The notes below the pieces were generated by a model. It saw only the letters and a program-made list of their open reading frames with translations. It made no database searches and was not told the DNA's origin. A stretch of DNA of 64,000 nucleotides from Bacillus swezeyi (GTDB lineage Bacteria > Bacillota > Bacilli > Bacillales > Bacillaceae): positions 141,931-205,930 of the forward strand of contig NZ_MRBK01000014.1 of assembly GCF_001969815.1 (NCBI RefSeq), written 5' to 3'. The position numbers and the translations under genes were made by a program. Below are positions 20,670 through 30,090 of the stretch, piece by piece (position 1 is the first letter of the stretch; each line of letters opens with the position of its first letter).

Positions 20670-22792
20670 GAATGTTTCACCTTCTGTTTTGGATTAGCCT
20701 CCGGATATTCGATCCGGGAATGAAAAATGCCTTTTAACGTTTCGCAAAGCGTCTTGGCTATCAAATTGAGTTCCTTTAGCGTCAGATCGCATTCGTCAAA
20801 CTGTCCGTCCTGAAGTTTATCAGAAATGATGCCGCGCACAAGCTTTTCAATCCTTTCCGGATTCGGGTTGTGCATCGACCTGACGGCTGCTTCCACGCTG
20901 TCTGCCACCGAAATGATCGCCGCTTCTTTTGACTGCGGCTTAGGCCCCGGATAGCGGAACTCTTCTTCTGTCGTCTGATCTCCTTTTTCCTTCGCCTTAT
21001 AGTAGAAAAACTTCAGCAGAGACGTGCCGTGATGCTGTTCGGCTATATCGACCAGCTCTTTCGGCATTTTATGGTCTCTGAGCATGTCCGCCCCGTCTGT
21101 CGCATGAGCAATGATAATGTTTTTGCTCAGCTGCGGAGACAGTTTGTCATGCGGGTTGTCAATGTTCATTTGGTTTTCGATAAAATATTGGGGCCGCTTC
21201 GTCTTTCCGATATCATGATAATATGCACCGACCCTTGCCAGCAATCCGTTTGCACCGACCGCTTCACACGCCGCCTCCGACAAATTGGCGACCATGACGC
21301 TGTGATGGTAAGTGCCGGGTGTCTCCGTCAGGATTTTGCGGAGCAGCGGATGATTCGGATTTGAGAGCTCGAGAAGCTTCATCGTCGATAGAATACCGAA
21401 CCCGCTTTCAAAAAACGGCATAAAGCCGAGCACAAGAACGGAAGAACCGATGCCTGAAACAGCTCCCATGATGAGATATGTGCCCATCTCCAGACCGGAT
21501 TGGGCCGTATTTTGAATCATCTGCAGGGTAAACATAACAACAATGTTGACAAACGAAACAAACAGTCCCGCCTGAAGGATCTTTGCCCTCGCGTTATGCT
21601 TTCCTAAAAACAGTATACCCGCAATCGAACTAATTAAGAAATACGTTCCGATCGCGTAATTAAACGTGCCTGTAACCCCTTGATTAAACATCATGCTTCC
21701 GCAGATGGAAAACATCATGCTCGCCAGAATCGCCAGCCGTTCGCTAATTAAAAGCTTTATCAGCATGACGCCCATCGCGATTGGCACAATGTATCCGATA
21801 TGGCTGAATTCGAGCTCCTGAAACAGGCTGATCACTTCCATCACGATTAATACCATCGCCGTTACCAATGAAAACAGCATCAGCGATTTGTTCTTCGGAA
21901 GCCGGTTGTTATACTGTTTTTCAAAATAGTAAACCAAAGCTGAGATGAAAAGCCCGATCAAAAGCAGCAGTCCGCCGACCGGCTTAAATATATTGGCTCC
22001 GCTTAAAAGCCCTGTCAATTCAAGCTTACGGTATACTTCCCTGTCAATCAGCTGGTTTTCCTCAACAAGAATCTGCCCCTGCTTAATCTGGATCTGCTGA
22101 ATGCTGTCCGCCGCTTCTTGACGCTTCTGCTCCGTTTTGTCAGGGTCATAAACATAATTGGGGATAATGGCGAAGCGTCCGATTTCATTGGCGGCATTCT
22201 TTAATTTGGATGGGACGGAGTTGCCTTTGAGCTCTTTTGTGACATTATCTTTTGCTTGATCAAGTTTTCCGGCGGGAATTTCTTCGCTCATGACATCATT
22301 GACAGCCGTAATGACCGAATCCTGCGTCATGGAAAGCTCTCCATCGCTTGCCCCCAACAGGTTTTTGACCGAGTCTTGTGAGAGCGAGTCCGTCACATCG
22401 GAAGTCAGCTTGCCTTCCACAGATTTGATCTGCTCTTTTTCAGATTCCTTTGTACTCTCTTTCTTCACTTCTTTGATGATGTCAAATATAGAAGATACCA
22501 GATCAACCCTGTTGTCGGAATACTCTTTTTTAAGGGTGTACTGATCAGGCACCTCCTCCCTTGCTTCCTGCTTTTTAGCGGCTGTCGCCTTTTGATCTTC
22601 GACCGTTGCCGGCGCATAAATTGTATTTTCACTGATTGAAAATAAATCAAGATCAAGCGATTCTGGTTTGACATGAAAAAAAAGCAGGATAAACATCAGC
22701 GCGGATATGGCTGCATAAAGAACGACAGGGAGAAACCGGACGTTTTTCATCCGGATGAGCCGATTCTTTCCGTCTCTTTTTTTCTTCTTCAA
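20666..22792 (-). CDS. pgpH: Cyclic-di-AMP phosphodiesterase PgpH (7TMR-HD)
   Basis: About 708 residues. One N-terminal membrane helix, an extracellular 7TMR-HDED domain (about 50-270), seven transmembrane helices (about 275-460), then a cytoplasmic HD domain with [32 protein letters not shown] and EQHHG metal motifs. It hydrolyses c-di-AMP to pApA. I favour TTG 22792, seven bases after AGAGGTG; a GTG at 22801 overlaps that site (711 aa). It follows phoH by 66 bases. Confidence 0.93.
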   Translation of the reverse strand: MKKKKRDGKNRLIRMKNVRFLPVVLYAAISALMFILLFFHVKPESLDLDLFSISENTIYAPATVEDQKATAAKKQEAREEVPDQYTLKKEYSDNRVDLVSSIFDIIKEVKKESTKESEKEQIKSVEGKLTSDVTDSLSQDSVKNLLGASDGELSMTQDSVITAVNDVMSEEIPAGKLDQAKDNVTKELKGNSVPSKLKNAANEIGRFAIIPNYVYDPDKTEQKRQEAADSIQQIQIKQGQILVEENQLIDREVYRKLELTGLLSGANIFKPVGGLLLLIGLFISALVYYFEKQYNNRLPKNKSLMLFSLVTAMVLIVMEVISLFQELEFSHIGYIVPIAMGVMLIKLLISERLAILASMMFSICGSMMFNQGVTGTFNYAIGTYFLISSIAGILFLGKHNARAKILQAGLFVSFVNIVVMFTLQMIQNTAQSGLEMGTYLIMGAVSGIGSSVLVLGFMPFFESGFGILSTMKLLELSNPNHPLLRKILTETPGTYHHSVMVANLSEAACEAVGANGLLARVGAYYHDIGKTKRPQYFIENQMNIDNPHDKLSPQLSKNIIIAHATDGADMLRDHKMPKELVDIAEQHHGTSLLKFFYYKAKEKGDQTTEEEFRYPGPKPQSKEAAIISVADSVEAAVRSMHNPNPERIEKLVRGIISDKLQDGQFDECDLTLKELNLIAKTLCETLKGIFHSRIEYPEANPKQKVKHS

Positions 22793-22858
22793 AAAAAGCA
22801 CCTCTTTTCGGCGGGAAACTAAAAAATGACCCGATAGCGGGTGATCGGGTCATTCCAG

Positions 22859-23818
22859 TTATTTTGTCTTTTCGTATGCTTCAATGATTCGGGCGACAAG
22901 CGGATGTCTGACCACATCTGTCTGATCCAATTCAACGAATGAAATCCCTTCAATATCAAGGAGCATGCTTTTTGCGACGGCAAGTCCTGATGTGACTCCC
23001 TTCGGCAGATCGATCTGCGTAATGTCGCCTGTAATGACCATTTTAGAGCCAAAACCCAATCTAGTTAAAAACATTTTCATTTGTGCCGGTGTTGTATTTT
23101 GCGCTTCGTCCAAAATCACAAAAGCGTCATCAAGCGTCCTCCCTCTCATATAGGCAAGCGGCGCGATTTCGATGGTTCCTCTTTCAAGGAGCCTCGCTGT
23201 ATGATCCGTACCGAGCACATCGTGGAGGGCGTCATACAAAGGCCTTAAATAAGGGTCGACTTTTTCTTTTAGATCCCCCGGCAAAAAACCGAGACTTTCT
23301 CCTGCTTCAACAGCTGGTCTCGTCAAAATAATTCTTTTAATGCGTCCGTTTTTCAGTTCATGAACGGCTTTTACGACCGCCAAGTAGGTTTTTCCTGTTC
23401 CTGCGGGGCCGATGCCAAAGATTAAATCATGCCTTTTCATAGCGTTGATATATTCTCTTTGGCCGATCGTTTTGACTCTGATCGGCTTTCCTTTGGCATT
23501 CTTCGTAATTTCCTCTTCATACATGCTTTCAAAAAACTCAAGCTTACGTTTTTTCGCCATTTTGATCGCGTATATGACGTCCCGTTCAGATATCTCAATT
23601 CCTTTGCGTATCAGATTCAAGAGGGAAGCGAGCAGACTGTCCACGATTTGAAATGTATCCTCGTCACCCGTCACATATACTGTTTCACCCCGTGTGACAA
23701 TCGAGATGCCCAGCTCTTCCTCCATCATCTTCAGATGTAAATCCTGATTTCCAAACAGCGCCTGAGCTTCATTCGGACTTTCCAGTTGCTGATTAATCGC
23801 AAGTAAATGTTCTGTCAT
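22859..23818 (-). CDS. phoH: PhoH-family ATPase
   Basis: A 319-residue PhoH-like protein. The N-terminal 100 residues hold a KH-like segment (ISIVTRGETVYVTGDEDTF), followed by the RecA-like ATPase with Walker A GPAGTGKTYLAV (about 138) and Walker B FVILDEAQNTTPAQ (about 232) and an arginine finger region near 300. PhoH proteins are thought to act on RNA; in the PhoH-YbeY neighbourhood a role in RNA or ribosome maturation fits. The start overlaps the yqfD stop by four bases. Confidence 0.95.
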   Translation of the reverse strand: MTEHLLAINQQLESPNEAQALFGNQDLHLKMMEEELGISIVTRGETVYVTGDEDTFQIVDSLLASLLNLIRKGIEISERDVIYAIKMAKKRKLEFFESMYEEEITKNAKGKPIRVKTIGQREYINAMKRHDLIFGIGPAGTGKTYLAVVKAVHELKNGRIKRIILTRPAVEAGESLGFLPGDLKEKVDPYLRPLYDALHDVLGTDHTARLLERGTIEIAPLAYMRGRTLDDAFVILDEAQNTTPAQMKMFLTRLGFGSKMVITGDITQIDLPKGVTSGLAVAKSMLLDIEGISFVELDQTDVVRHPLVARIIEAYEKTK

Positions 23819-25011
23819 TCTTTAGTCTCCTGAACAATTGGTGTTGTTTGAACAATGTCTTCAATAACCTGGTAAAGGATGATCAATTTAACTTTACCAT
23901 TCTCGCTCGTTTCGTGCAAAACTTTTTCACTGATAATGTCCCCATCTTCGCCGATTTTTTTCCGGACGTCTCTTTTTCCCATTTTGATCCCTTCCTGGAC
24001 CGCTTCTTCTTTTGTATATACCCTTTTGACCTGCTCGCTCTCTCTCGTCGATTCCTTTTCATAAGCGATGGGGAGTTTAAAATTCATAAAATGAAACGTA
24101 TGTTTTTCCACTTCCGTTTTCGGACGCGAAAACTCTTCTTTTTTGAAAGAAAATCCCCAGAAAGGCACGGAAAGAGAGGCGATGGAGAGCTTGTGCCTTG
24201 TCCTTACTTTACCCGTAAAAACATCAAATGATGTCTCAAGCGGAACCGTCACCTTCGATTTGTACCATGTTTCACCGTAGATTTTTCCTTTGGCTCCGAC
24301 TTTTTGCTGTTCATCCTCGCTTCCGATCAGCCCTGAAACGAGCATCTGGCCTTTTTCGACGTGCTGATTCACCATGACGAGCGGCTCGCCTTTTTCAACA
24401 AACATCTTGGAGATGGTCGCCCCTTTTTTGGCGACGATATGCCTCGGACCGATGTATTTTTCTTTGTCAGGCTCATTTTTCTCAACCACTTTCATCTGAA
24501 GGGCTGTCCCGTTTAATTCGATGCCTACCCAAGTGATATTTTCAACGTTCTTCGTCAGCGACTGCTGAATTTTCTCGGGAGTCAGCATGGCAAACTGAAA
24601 CCGCCCTTTTTTCACACCGATTTGATCCAGCTGCTGTCTGATTTGATGTTCTGTATCTGGATTGGCGCCGGAAATCTCAATCTTCCACAGCATATTGGAA
24701 AGAATGAACATGATGATGAAAAAGGCTGCAACTCCGAGAGTGAACCCGCTGTTTCGTTTTGATTTCTGCACTGTGAAGGGGAGGCCTTTCCGTTTGACAA
24801 AACGGCATTTGCAGTCAAAATCCCTGATGACTCTTCGAAAGGCATGTACATCAGAAAGCAGAATATAAAGAAAGACAGCGTCTTTCTTTTTTTTCACATT
24901 GAACATCGGGATGCCTCGCCTTGTGCATTCATTTAATAAACGTTCGATTCCCATTCCCGTTACTTCAAGCTGAATCTTTCCCGAAAAAAAAGAAAGCCAT
25001 TTATTCTTCAC
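23815..25011 (-). CDS. yqfD: Sporulation protein YqfD
   Basis: A 398-residue YqfD-family protein. A soluble N-terminal ~85 residues is followed by one transmembrane helix (FTLGVAAFFIIMFILSNM) and a large extracytoplasmic domain. In subtilis yqfD is a sigma-E mother-cell gene with no assigned activity. I start at GTG 25011 (MKNKWLSFF), with GGGGGAAGAGAC upstream; an open frame to 25104 overlaps yqfC. It follows yqfC by 16 bases. Confidence 0.93.
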   Translation of the reverse strand: MKNKWLSFFSGKIQLEVTGMGIERLLNECTRRGIPMFNVKKKKDAVFLYILLSDVHAFRRVIRDFDCKCRFVKRKGLPFTVQKSKRNSGFTLGVAAFFIIMFILSNMLWKIEISGANPDTEHQIRQQLDQIGVKKGRFQFAMLTPEKIQQSLTKNVENITWVGIELNGTALQMKVVEKNEPDKEKYIGPRHIVAKKGATISKMFVEKGEPLVMVNQHVEKGQMLVSGLIGSEDEQQKVGAKGKIYGETWYKSKVTVPLETSFDVFTGKVRTRHKLSIASLSVPFWGFSFKKEEFSRPKTEVEKHTFHFMNFKLPIAYEKESTRESEQVKRVYTKEEAVQEGIKMGKRDVRKKIGEDGDIISEKVLHETSENGKVKLIILYQVIEDIVQTTPIVQETKE

Positions 25012-25027
25012 GTCTCTTCCCCCTGAC

Positions 25028-25309
25028 TTATGAATCGATATAACGAACGAGCTCGATTGTGCCTTCAAGCAAAATTTCCTCAGGCAAAATCGTTTTAATG
25101 ACAAAGTCTTTGCCTTGAATAATGCATTGCCCCTGTTTCAGCATCAGTCTGACTTCACGATCGCTGAAAAGCAAGAGCCCTCTGTGATTTTCAATATATA
25201 TGTGAAGTCTCCCTATCATTGTAATTCTCGGAAGATCCATCATGACATCAGGGGGAATTTCCAATGTTCTTGTCAGCCACGCTTTGATGCGGTTTTTTCT
25301 TTGCGCCAT
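25028..25309 (-). CDS. yqfC: Sporulation protein YqfC (YabP-like)
   Basis: A 93-residue YabP/YqfC-family protein (MAQRKNRIKAWLTRTLEIPPDV...). Short basic N-terminus, then a beta-rich domain (ITMIGRLHIYIENH...). Sigma-E dependent in subtilis and cotranscribed with yqfD. ATG 25309 is served by AAAGGGGG ten bases upstream. That site is the 3' arm of a strong hairpin (25316-25359), so transcripts reading in from yqfB would hide it, while a start within the hairpin would not. Confidence 0.92.
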   Translation of the reverse strand: MAQRKNRIKAWLTRTLEIPPDVMMDLPRITMIGRLHIYIENHRGLLLFSDREVRLMLKQGQCIIQGKDFVIKTILPEEILLEGTIELVRYIDS

Positions 25310-25315
25310 AAAAAA

Positions 25316-25359
25316 AGAACCCCCTTTCATCTCATATGTATGAGTGAACAGGGGGTTCT
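25316..25359 (-). terminator. Terminator-like hairpin overlapping the yqfC ribosome site
   Basis: AGAACCCCCT (25316-25325) and AGGGGGTTCT (25350-25359) pair perfectly; the loop itself can pair further (CTCATA / TATGAG). On the minus strand it is followed by TTTTTTTATG, where the ATG is the yqfC start. It fits a terminator for the nfeD-floA-yqfB transcript. Confidence 0.75.
25335..25342 (-). promoter_or_regulatory. Sigma-E type -10 element for yqfC-yqfD inside the hairpin loop
   Basis: Minus strand CATACATA matches the sigma-E -10 CATACANT except for the last base. The -35 region (TGTTAGA, about 14 bases up) is poor. Initiation about seven bases downstream would leave the ribosome site AAAGGGGG free. 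Confidence 0.5.
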
Positions 25360-25372
25360 AACACTTTAATTT

Positions 25373-25810
25373 TTAAGGGCGGCGCCTCATTGTGTCATAC
25401 GGTTTTCGCGCACGCGGAGGGCCGAATACCTCACCGAGGACAATTCCTTGTACAACGGTGTTTTTATTCATGTCAAGCAGCTCTTTTTTAGGTTTCATCA
25501 TCTGGCTGCTTTTCTTTTTTATCGACCGTTCAACAGCCGGCATCGACCGCTCAGCATCCGCTTTGATCCTTTCAAGCTCGGTGACCAGGTCATTGCTCTT
25601 TTTCATAGCGGCTGGCTGCGGGGCAGCTTTTCCGGCTGTTTGCCGGCGTTTTTCCGGTTGCTTCGGCGCTTGTGTTTTGGGCCGTTCAGATGCTGGTTTG
25701 CGATTTTTTTCTTCGCTTTCATCATTTTTTCCTATCTTGTTAAATATGACGGAAATGATTCCGATGATAGCCGCCATTATGATCGGATTGTCGAACAGTA
25801 TATCAAGCAA
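25373..25810 (-). CDS. yqfB: YqfB, membrane-anchored charged protein
   Basis: A 145-residue protein with one N-terminal hydrophobic helix (about residues 2-24, MLDILFDNPIIMAAIIGIISVIF) and a long basic, proline/lysine-rich cytoplasmic or extracytoplasmic tail. In subtilis YqfB belongs to the yqeZ-yqfA-yqfB (nfeD-floA) operon and has no assigned role. It follows floA by 29 bases and ends just before the hairpin at 25316-25359, which closes this transcript. Confidence 0.85.
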   Translation of the reverse strand: MLDILFDNPIIMAAIIGIISVIFNKIGKNDESEEKNRKPASERPKTQAPKQPEKRRQTAGKAAPQPAAMKKSNDLVTELERIKADAERSMPAVERSIKKKSSQMMKPKKELLDMNKNTVVQGIVLGEVFGPPRARKPYDTMRRRP

Positions 25811-25839
25811 TGAGCTCCCTCCTTTTTACAGGGGCTTGT

Positions 25840-26832
25840 TTATTTATGATCCTCTTCATTTTGGTCTTTCGTCATCTTTCCGAAGGAATCGCGCATATCC
25901 GTGTCGGCATCGATGTTTTTCATATTGAGGTAGTCCATGACACCGATTTTTCCGCTGCGAAGGGCTTCAGACATGGCAAGCGGAACTTCGGCTTCTGCTT
26001 CGACCACTTTGGCGCGCATTTCTTCGACGCGGGCGCGCATTTCCTGCTCTTGGGCAACCGCCATCGCGCGGCGTTCTTCCGCTTTGGCCTGTGCGATGTT
26101 TTTATCCGCTTCAGCCTGGTCAGTCTGAAGAATGGCTCCGATGTTTTTGCCGATATCCACGTCAGCGATATCGATCGATAGAATTTCAAACGCCGTACCT
26201 GAATCCAAGCCTTTGCTCAAGACGGTCTGCGAAATCATATCCGGATTTTCAAGCACTTTTTTATGGTTGTGTGACGAACCGATTGTCGAAACAATCCCCT
26301 CGCCAACACGGGCGATGATCGTTTCTTCTCCGGCTCCCCCGACAAGGCGGTCAATATTTGCACGAACAGTGATTCTTGCTTTCGCTTTGACTTCGATCCC
26401 GTCCATCGCAACACCGGCGATAAACGGCGTTTCAATGACCTTAGGGTTAACGCTCATCTGAACCGCTTCCAGAACATCGCGGCCGGCCAAGTCGATTGCC
26501 GCACATCTAGCAAAAGTCAGTTCGATGTTTGCGCGGTGGGCAGCGATCAGCGCGTTGACAACCCTGTCGACATTACCGCCTGCAAGGTAGTGGCTTTCAA
26601 GCTGGTTGATAGAAACATCCAATCCCGCTTTGTGCGCTTTGATCAAAGGATTGACGACACGGTTTGGAATCACTCGGCGAAGCCTCATTCCGATCAGCGT
26701 AAAAATGCTGATTTTAACTCCTGCGGCCAAGGCCGAGATCCACAGCATGACTGGAACAAATGTAAAGAAGACAGCTAATAAAATGATCCCGGCTGCAATT
26801 AATGCTAAAAGTAATAGAGTTGACGGATCCAT
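25840..26832 (-). CDS. floA: Flotillin-like protein FloA
   Basis: A 330-residue SPFH/flotillin-like scaffold of functional membrane microdomains. Short N-terminal membrane segment (residues 5-40, two hydrophobic stretches), an SPFH-type domain, and a coiled region rich in A/E ([35 protein letters not shown]..., about 230-290). It follows nfeD by 26 bases; NfeD and FloA pairs are typical. ATG has AAAAAAGGAGGAATACT-like upstream sequence on the minus strand (TTTAGGAGGAATACT). Confidence 0.95.
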   Translation of the reverse strand: MDPSTLLLLALIAAGIILLAVFFTFVPVMLWISALAAGVKISIFTLIGMRLRRVIPNRVVNPLIKAHKAGLDVSINQLESHYLAGGNVDRVVNALIAAHRANIELTFARCAAIDLAGRDVLEAVQMSVNPKVIETPFIAGVAMDGIEVKAKARITVRANIDRLVGGAGEETIIARVGEGIVSTIGSSHNHKKVLENPDMISQTVLSKGLDSGTAFEILSIDIADVDIGKNIGAILQTDQAEADKNIAQAKAEERRAMAVAQEQEMRARVEEMRAKVVEAEAEVPLAMSEALRSGKIGVMDYLNMKNIDADTDMRDSFGKMTKDQNEEDHK

Positions 26833-26858
26833 AGTATTCCTCCTAAAAAAGATTTAAT

Positions 26859-28178
26859 TTATATTTCTCTCACAACAATTCGTGAGCCTTCCACTTTAAC
26901 CACTTTGACTTTTCTATCCTTTGCGGTGAACGAGCCTTCAGAAACGACATCGAGCCTTTCATCGCCGATAATGACCGTACCTGAAGGTCTGAGCGGTGTA
27001 TATGTGACGCCGACCTTTCCGACTAAATCATGCCGGCTCTCGTTTGAAATATATCCGCTTTCCGTATTTGTTGAGTCGGTTAATATCAATTTTTTAAAAA
27101 ATTTCATTCGTTTCCCCAACACCCTTGTCAGTAGAATGGATGCCGCTATCGAAACAGCAGTTGCAATCAAAATGGATACGGCCATCACCGTAAAGCTTCC
27201 AGAAGCAAAAAAGAGGCTTGCAACAACGGCTATAAGGCCTGTAATTCCTGCTATTCCGCCCGGCAGAAAAATCTCTAAAAAAATCAAAATGATTCCGGCG
27301 ATAAAAAGAAGGAGTGTCTCCATTCCGGCAAGCCCTGCCACAAGATGGCCGTAGAAAAAGAGCATCAGCGCCGTAAGACCCATGAAGCCGGGTATTCCAA
27401 AACCGGGTGAATAAAGCTCCACAACCAGACCCAGGCTTCCGATCGAAAGGAGGATCGGAATCACAACCGGATGGGTGATGAACCGCGCCACTTTTTCGGC
27501 AAAGCTCACCTCAGCCCGCTCAATCTTGGCATCTTTTACATTCAGCTTTTGTAAAAGATCATCAAGGCTTGAGGCTGTGCCTTCCGAGTAGCCGACTTTC
27601 AATGCCTTATCAGGAGTTAAGGTCAACAATTCCCCCTTTGGCGCTCCCACTTCTTTGGCATCGACGTCATCATCGGCCATCGCGAGCGCGTATTTTGGAT
27701 CACGGCCGTTTTTTTTGGCCGCATCCTCCATTTCCGCCAGCCACAGAGATTCCGATTTTTTATCAGCGGCATTTCCCTGTGTGTCAATGATCGCTGCGGC
27801 TCCCATTTTCCCGCCCGGCGCCATATAAATGTCATCTGCGTTCAATGCGAGATACGCGCCTGCGGAAAGTGCTCTTCTATTGACATAAGCGGTCACCGGA
27901 ATGTCGGAGTTATGTATCGTATCAGCCATGTCAAGGACTGCGTCGACCGCTCCGCCAGGGGTATTGATATCCAGAATAATGTGCTTGGCATTCATATCTT
28001 TTGCTTCCTGAAAAGAGCGCTCAAGAAATTGAGAAAGTCCCTTTTCAACCGTTTCTTCGATCGGAATCACATATACAGTCTCTCCGTCCGCTTTCACGGT
28101 CAAATGAACGCCTAATAATAAGAATAAAACAAAACCACAGGCCAGAGCAACTAAAATTCTAAATTTTTTCAATATCAA
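26859..28178 (-). CDS. nfeD: NfeD-family membrane serine protease (YqeZ)
   Basis: A 439-residue long-form NfeD. Signal-anchor at the N-terminus, an extracellular ClpP-like protease domain with serine in RALSAGAYLALNAD (about 105) and lysine further on, five to six transmembrane helices (about 225-360) and a C-terminal OB-fold NfeD domain (about 370-439). It pairs with FloA. Start is TTG 28178, with GGAAGGAGGAG about ten bases before it. Transcribed from a sigma-W promoter. Confidence 0.93.
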   Translation of the reverse strand: MILKKFRILVALACGFVLFLLLGVHLTVKADGETVYVIPIEETVEKGLSQFLERSFQEAKDMNAKHIILDINTPGGAVDAVLDMADTIHNSDIPVTAYVNRRALSAGAYLALNADDIYMAPGGKMGAAAIIDTQGNAADKKSESLWLAEMEDAAKKNGRDPKYALAMADDDVDAKEVGAPKGELLTLTPDKALKVGYSEGTASSLDDLLQKLNVKDAKIERAEVSFAEKVARFITHPVVIPILLSIGSLGLVVELYSPGFGIPGFMGLTALMLFFYGHLVAGLAGMETLLLFIAGIILIFLEIFLPGGIAGITGLIAVVASLFFASGSFTVMAVSILIATAVSIAASILLTRVLGKRMKFFKKLILTDSTNTESGYISNESRHDLVGKVGVTYTPLRPSGTVIIGDERLDVVSEGSFTAKDRKVKVVKVEGSRIVVREI

Positions 28179-28220
28179 CGGTTTTTGACTCCTCCTTCCT
28201 CTATTATCATTAACATTACA

Positions 28221-28247
28221 TACGTTACAAATGTATCAAAGGTTTCA
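28221..28247 (-). promoter_or_regulatory. ECF sigma-W promoter of nfeD-floA-yqfB
   Basis: Minus strand TGAAAC (28247-28242), 17 bases, CGTA (28224-28221). This is the sigma-W consensus (TGAAAC, 16-17, CGTA), and the homologous subtilis operon is a known sigma-W target, induced by wall stress. Confidence 0.85.
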
Positions 28248-28274
28248 GTTTTCTACTACTTTATGACGGCACAT

Positions 28275-28313
28275 AAAAAAAGACACCTTTCAAATGATGA
28301 AAGATGTCTTTTT
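28275..28313 (-). terminator. Terminator of rpsU-yqeY
   Basis: AAAAAGACA (28275-28283) and TGTCTTTTT (28305-28313), with an inner CTTTCA/TGAAAG extension, just after the yqeY stop. Confidence 0.85.
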
Positions 28314-28315
28314 CT

Positions 28316-28762
28316 TTAAGACAGTTGTTTGCTGACAAGCTTATTGACGAGGCCGCCGTCCGCCTTGCCTTTAACCTTCGGAATGACAGCGCTCATCACT
28401 TTGCCCATGTCCGCTTTTGAAGAGGCGCCGACTTCGGCGATCGTTTCATTGACGATGTCCAGCAGCTCTTCTTCTGTCAGCTGTTCAGGCATATAAACTT
28501 CCAAAATGTCTAACTCTTTTTGAACTTTATCTACTAAATCTGAACGATTAGCGTTTGAAAATTCATGGAGGGAGTCTTTACGCTGTTTTAATTCACGAGA
28601 AAGAACAGTCAGTTCTTCATCATCGGTCAGCCTGTCTTTCTTAAGCTTGATTGCCTCGTTTTGAAGCGAAGCCTTTACCATGCGAATGACAGTCAGTTTG
28701 TCCTTCTCACGGTTTTTCATATAGAGCTTCATATCCTGATTAAGTCGCTCAAGAAGACTCAT
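28316..28762 (-). CDS. yqeY: GatB/YqeY-domain protein YqeY
   Basis: A 148-residue member of the YqeY family, related to the tail domain of GatB. The C-terminal [27 protein letters not shown] is the GatB-type tRNA-binding element; the N-terminal half is helical ([16 protein letters not shown]...). Role in tRNA or aminoacylation metabolism is inferred only. It follows rpsU by 14 bases and shares its promoter and terminator. Confidence 0.93.
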   Translation of the reverse strand: MSLLERLNQDMKLYMKNREKDKLTVIRMVKASLQNEAIKLKKDRLTDDEELTVLSRELKQRKDSLHEFSNANRSDLVDKVQKELDILEVYMPEQLTEEELLDIVNETIAEVGASSKADMGKVMSAVIPKVKGKADGGLVNKLVSKQLS

Positions 28763-28776
28763 AAATCCACCCTCTT

Positions 28777-28950
28777 TTAGAATTTGCGTTTTCTAGCGGC
28801 TTCAGACTTTTTCTTGCGCTTTACGCTAGGTTTTTCATAAAATTCGCGCTTTCTTGCTTCTTGCAAAGTACCTGTCTTTGATACACTGCGTTTGAAGCGA
28901 CGAAGAGCATCTTCAAGCGATTCGTTTTTTCTAACGACCGTTTTTGACAT
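28777..28950 (-). CDS. rpsU: 30S ribosomal protein bS21
   Basis: A 57-residue bS21 ([42 protein letters not shown]...), basic C-terminus [17 protein letters not shown] 28950 is preceded by GGAGGGAGGGAAAGAGA, a very strong site; the open frame to 29052 covers the promoter and is not coding. Confidence 0.98.
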
Positions 28951-29023
28951 TCTCTTTCCCTCCCTCCGAATACACCAATCGACTGCTTTAAAAAAAGACA
29001 TACATTGAAACATGTACTTTGAC

Positions 29024-29052
29024 ATTATAATATAAGCCTTCGGTAAGGTCAA
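29024..29052 (-). promoter_or_regulatory. Strong sigma-A promoter of rpsU-yqeY
   Basis: TTGACC (29052-29047), 17 bases, TATAAT (29029-29024) on the minus strand. Confidence 0.85.
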
Positions 29053-29123
29053 CCAAACGAGATTGTTTTATTGTTTAGTCATGATTCCGGCAGCTTGTCT
29101 GTATACATCTAAAAAGGAGGCTG

Positions 29124-30071
29124 TTGGAAAATCTGATGATGATCTTTATTTTATTTGTGTTATTGATCGTTCTTTTTCTCGCAGGCATGAGCATGCTGAG
29201 GAAAGGCCTGATTTCCCTGACGTTTGAAAAAATTGAAAAACGCCTGCTTTTTTTCACGGATCATCCATTAAAAGCTTTTTTGGTCAGCATTGTGTTTACA
29301 GGCATTCTGCAAAGCAGCTCGGCATTTATGGTGATCGTCATCGGGTTTGTCAGCATTGGCGCCCTTTCATTTAAACGTTCAATCCCGCTCATTTTGGGGA
29401 CAAACATCGGCTCCACGTTCACCACGGAGTTTTTGGCGGTAAAGCTCGAATTTTTGATTTTCGCCCTTTTTGCTTTAGGAGCGTTTCTTGTCATAACAAG
29501 AAAACCCCCTTTTCAGCATGTTGGGGTGAGCTTGATCGGTTTAGGCGTGATTTTTTTCTGTATCAGCGGGTTCAGCCGGCTTGCTGTGCCATTGTCGCAG
29601 CTTGATTCAGGCGCATATATCGTTCATCTGGTCGAACATTCATCACTCTATGCCTTAATCATCGGCATGGTGCTGACAGCTATCATTCATTCAAGCTCGG
29701 CCTGCGTGGGCATCCTGATGAGTTTTATGGATCAGGGGGTTGTCGGGCTGACCGAAGCGATGAGCGTCGTTCTCGGCTCCAATGTCGGGACATGCATCAC
29801 AGCTGTCATGGCGGCTGTCAAAGGAGGCGCCGCCGCCAAACAAACGGCTTATGCTCATGTGCTGTTTAATGTCATCGGCGTGGCGGCCGTCTATCCCGTT
29901 CTTTCATCTTTAACCGGGATTATTTCCGGTCTTTCAGCAAGCCCGGCGCAGCAGATTGCTCATTTCAGCCTGTTATTCAACATTGTGACTTCGATTTTGT
30001 TTCTGCCGCTGACAAATATCTTTCATTCATTTATTATGTTTCTCTTTCCAAATCAAAACCAGGCCCGCTAA
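29124..30071 (+). CDS. yqeW: Na/Pi-cotransporter II-family membrane protein YqeW
   Basis: About 315 residues, eight or so transmembrane segments arranged as two inverted halves. Each half carries the PF02690 Na/Pi motif: GILQSSSAFMVIVIGFVSIG (about 52) and IIHSSSACVGILMSF (about 188), the Q/H-S-S-S signature. Likely sodium-coupled phosphate or other anion transport; substrate unproven. AAAAAGGAGG lies only three bases before TTG 29124; ATG 29136 (311 aa) is an alternative start. Convergent with deoC. Confidence 0.88.
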   Translation: MENLMMIFILFVLLIVLFLAGMSMLRKGLISLTFEKIEKRLLFFTDHPLKAFLVSIVFTGILQSSSAFMVIVIGFVSIGALSFKRSIPLILGTNIGSTFTTEFLAVKLEFLIFALFALGAFLVITRKPPFQHVGVSLIGLGVIFFCISGFSRLAVPLSQLDSGAYIVHLVEHSSLYALIIGMVLTAIIHSSSACVGILMSFMDQGVVGLTEAMSVVLGSNVGTCITAVMAAVKGGAAAKQTAYAHVLFNVIGVAAVYPVLSSLTGIISGLSASPAQQIAHFSLLFNIVTSILFLPLTNIFHSFIMFLFPNQNQAR

Positions 30072-30087
30072 GCGCCTGGCTTTTTTG
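30060..30087 (+). terminator. Terminator of yqeW
   Basis: CCAGGC (30060-30065) and GCCTGG (30075-30080), then C and TTTTTT. It lies over the yqeW stop. Confidence 0.7.
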
Positions 30088-30090
30088 TGA

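Noticed and set aside
25392..25928. 178-codon plus-strand frame across yqfB and floA
   Set aside because: Spans two real genes and their junction on the other strand; no initiation signal.
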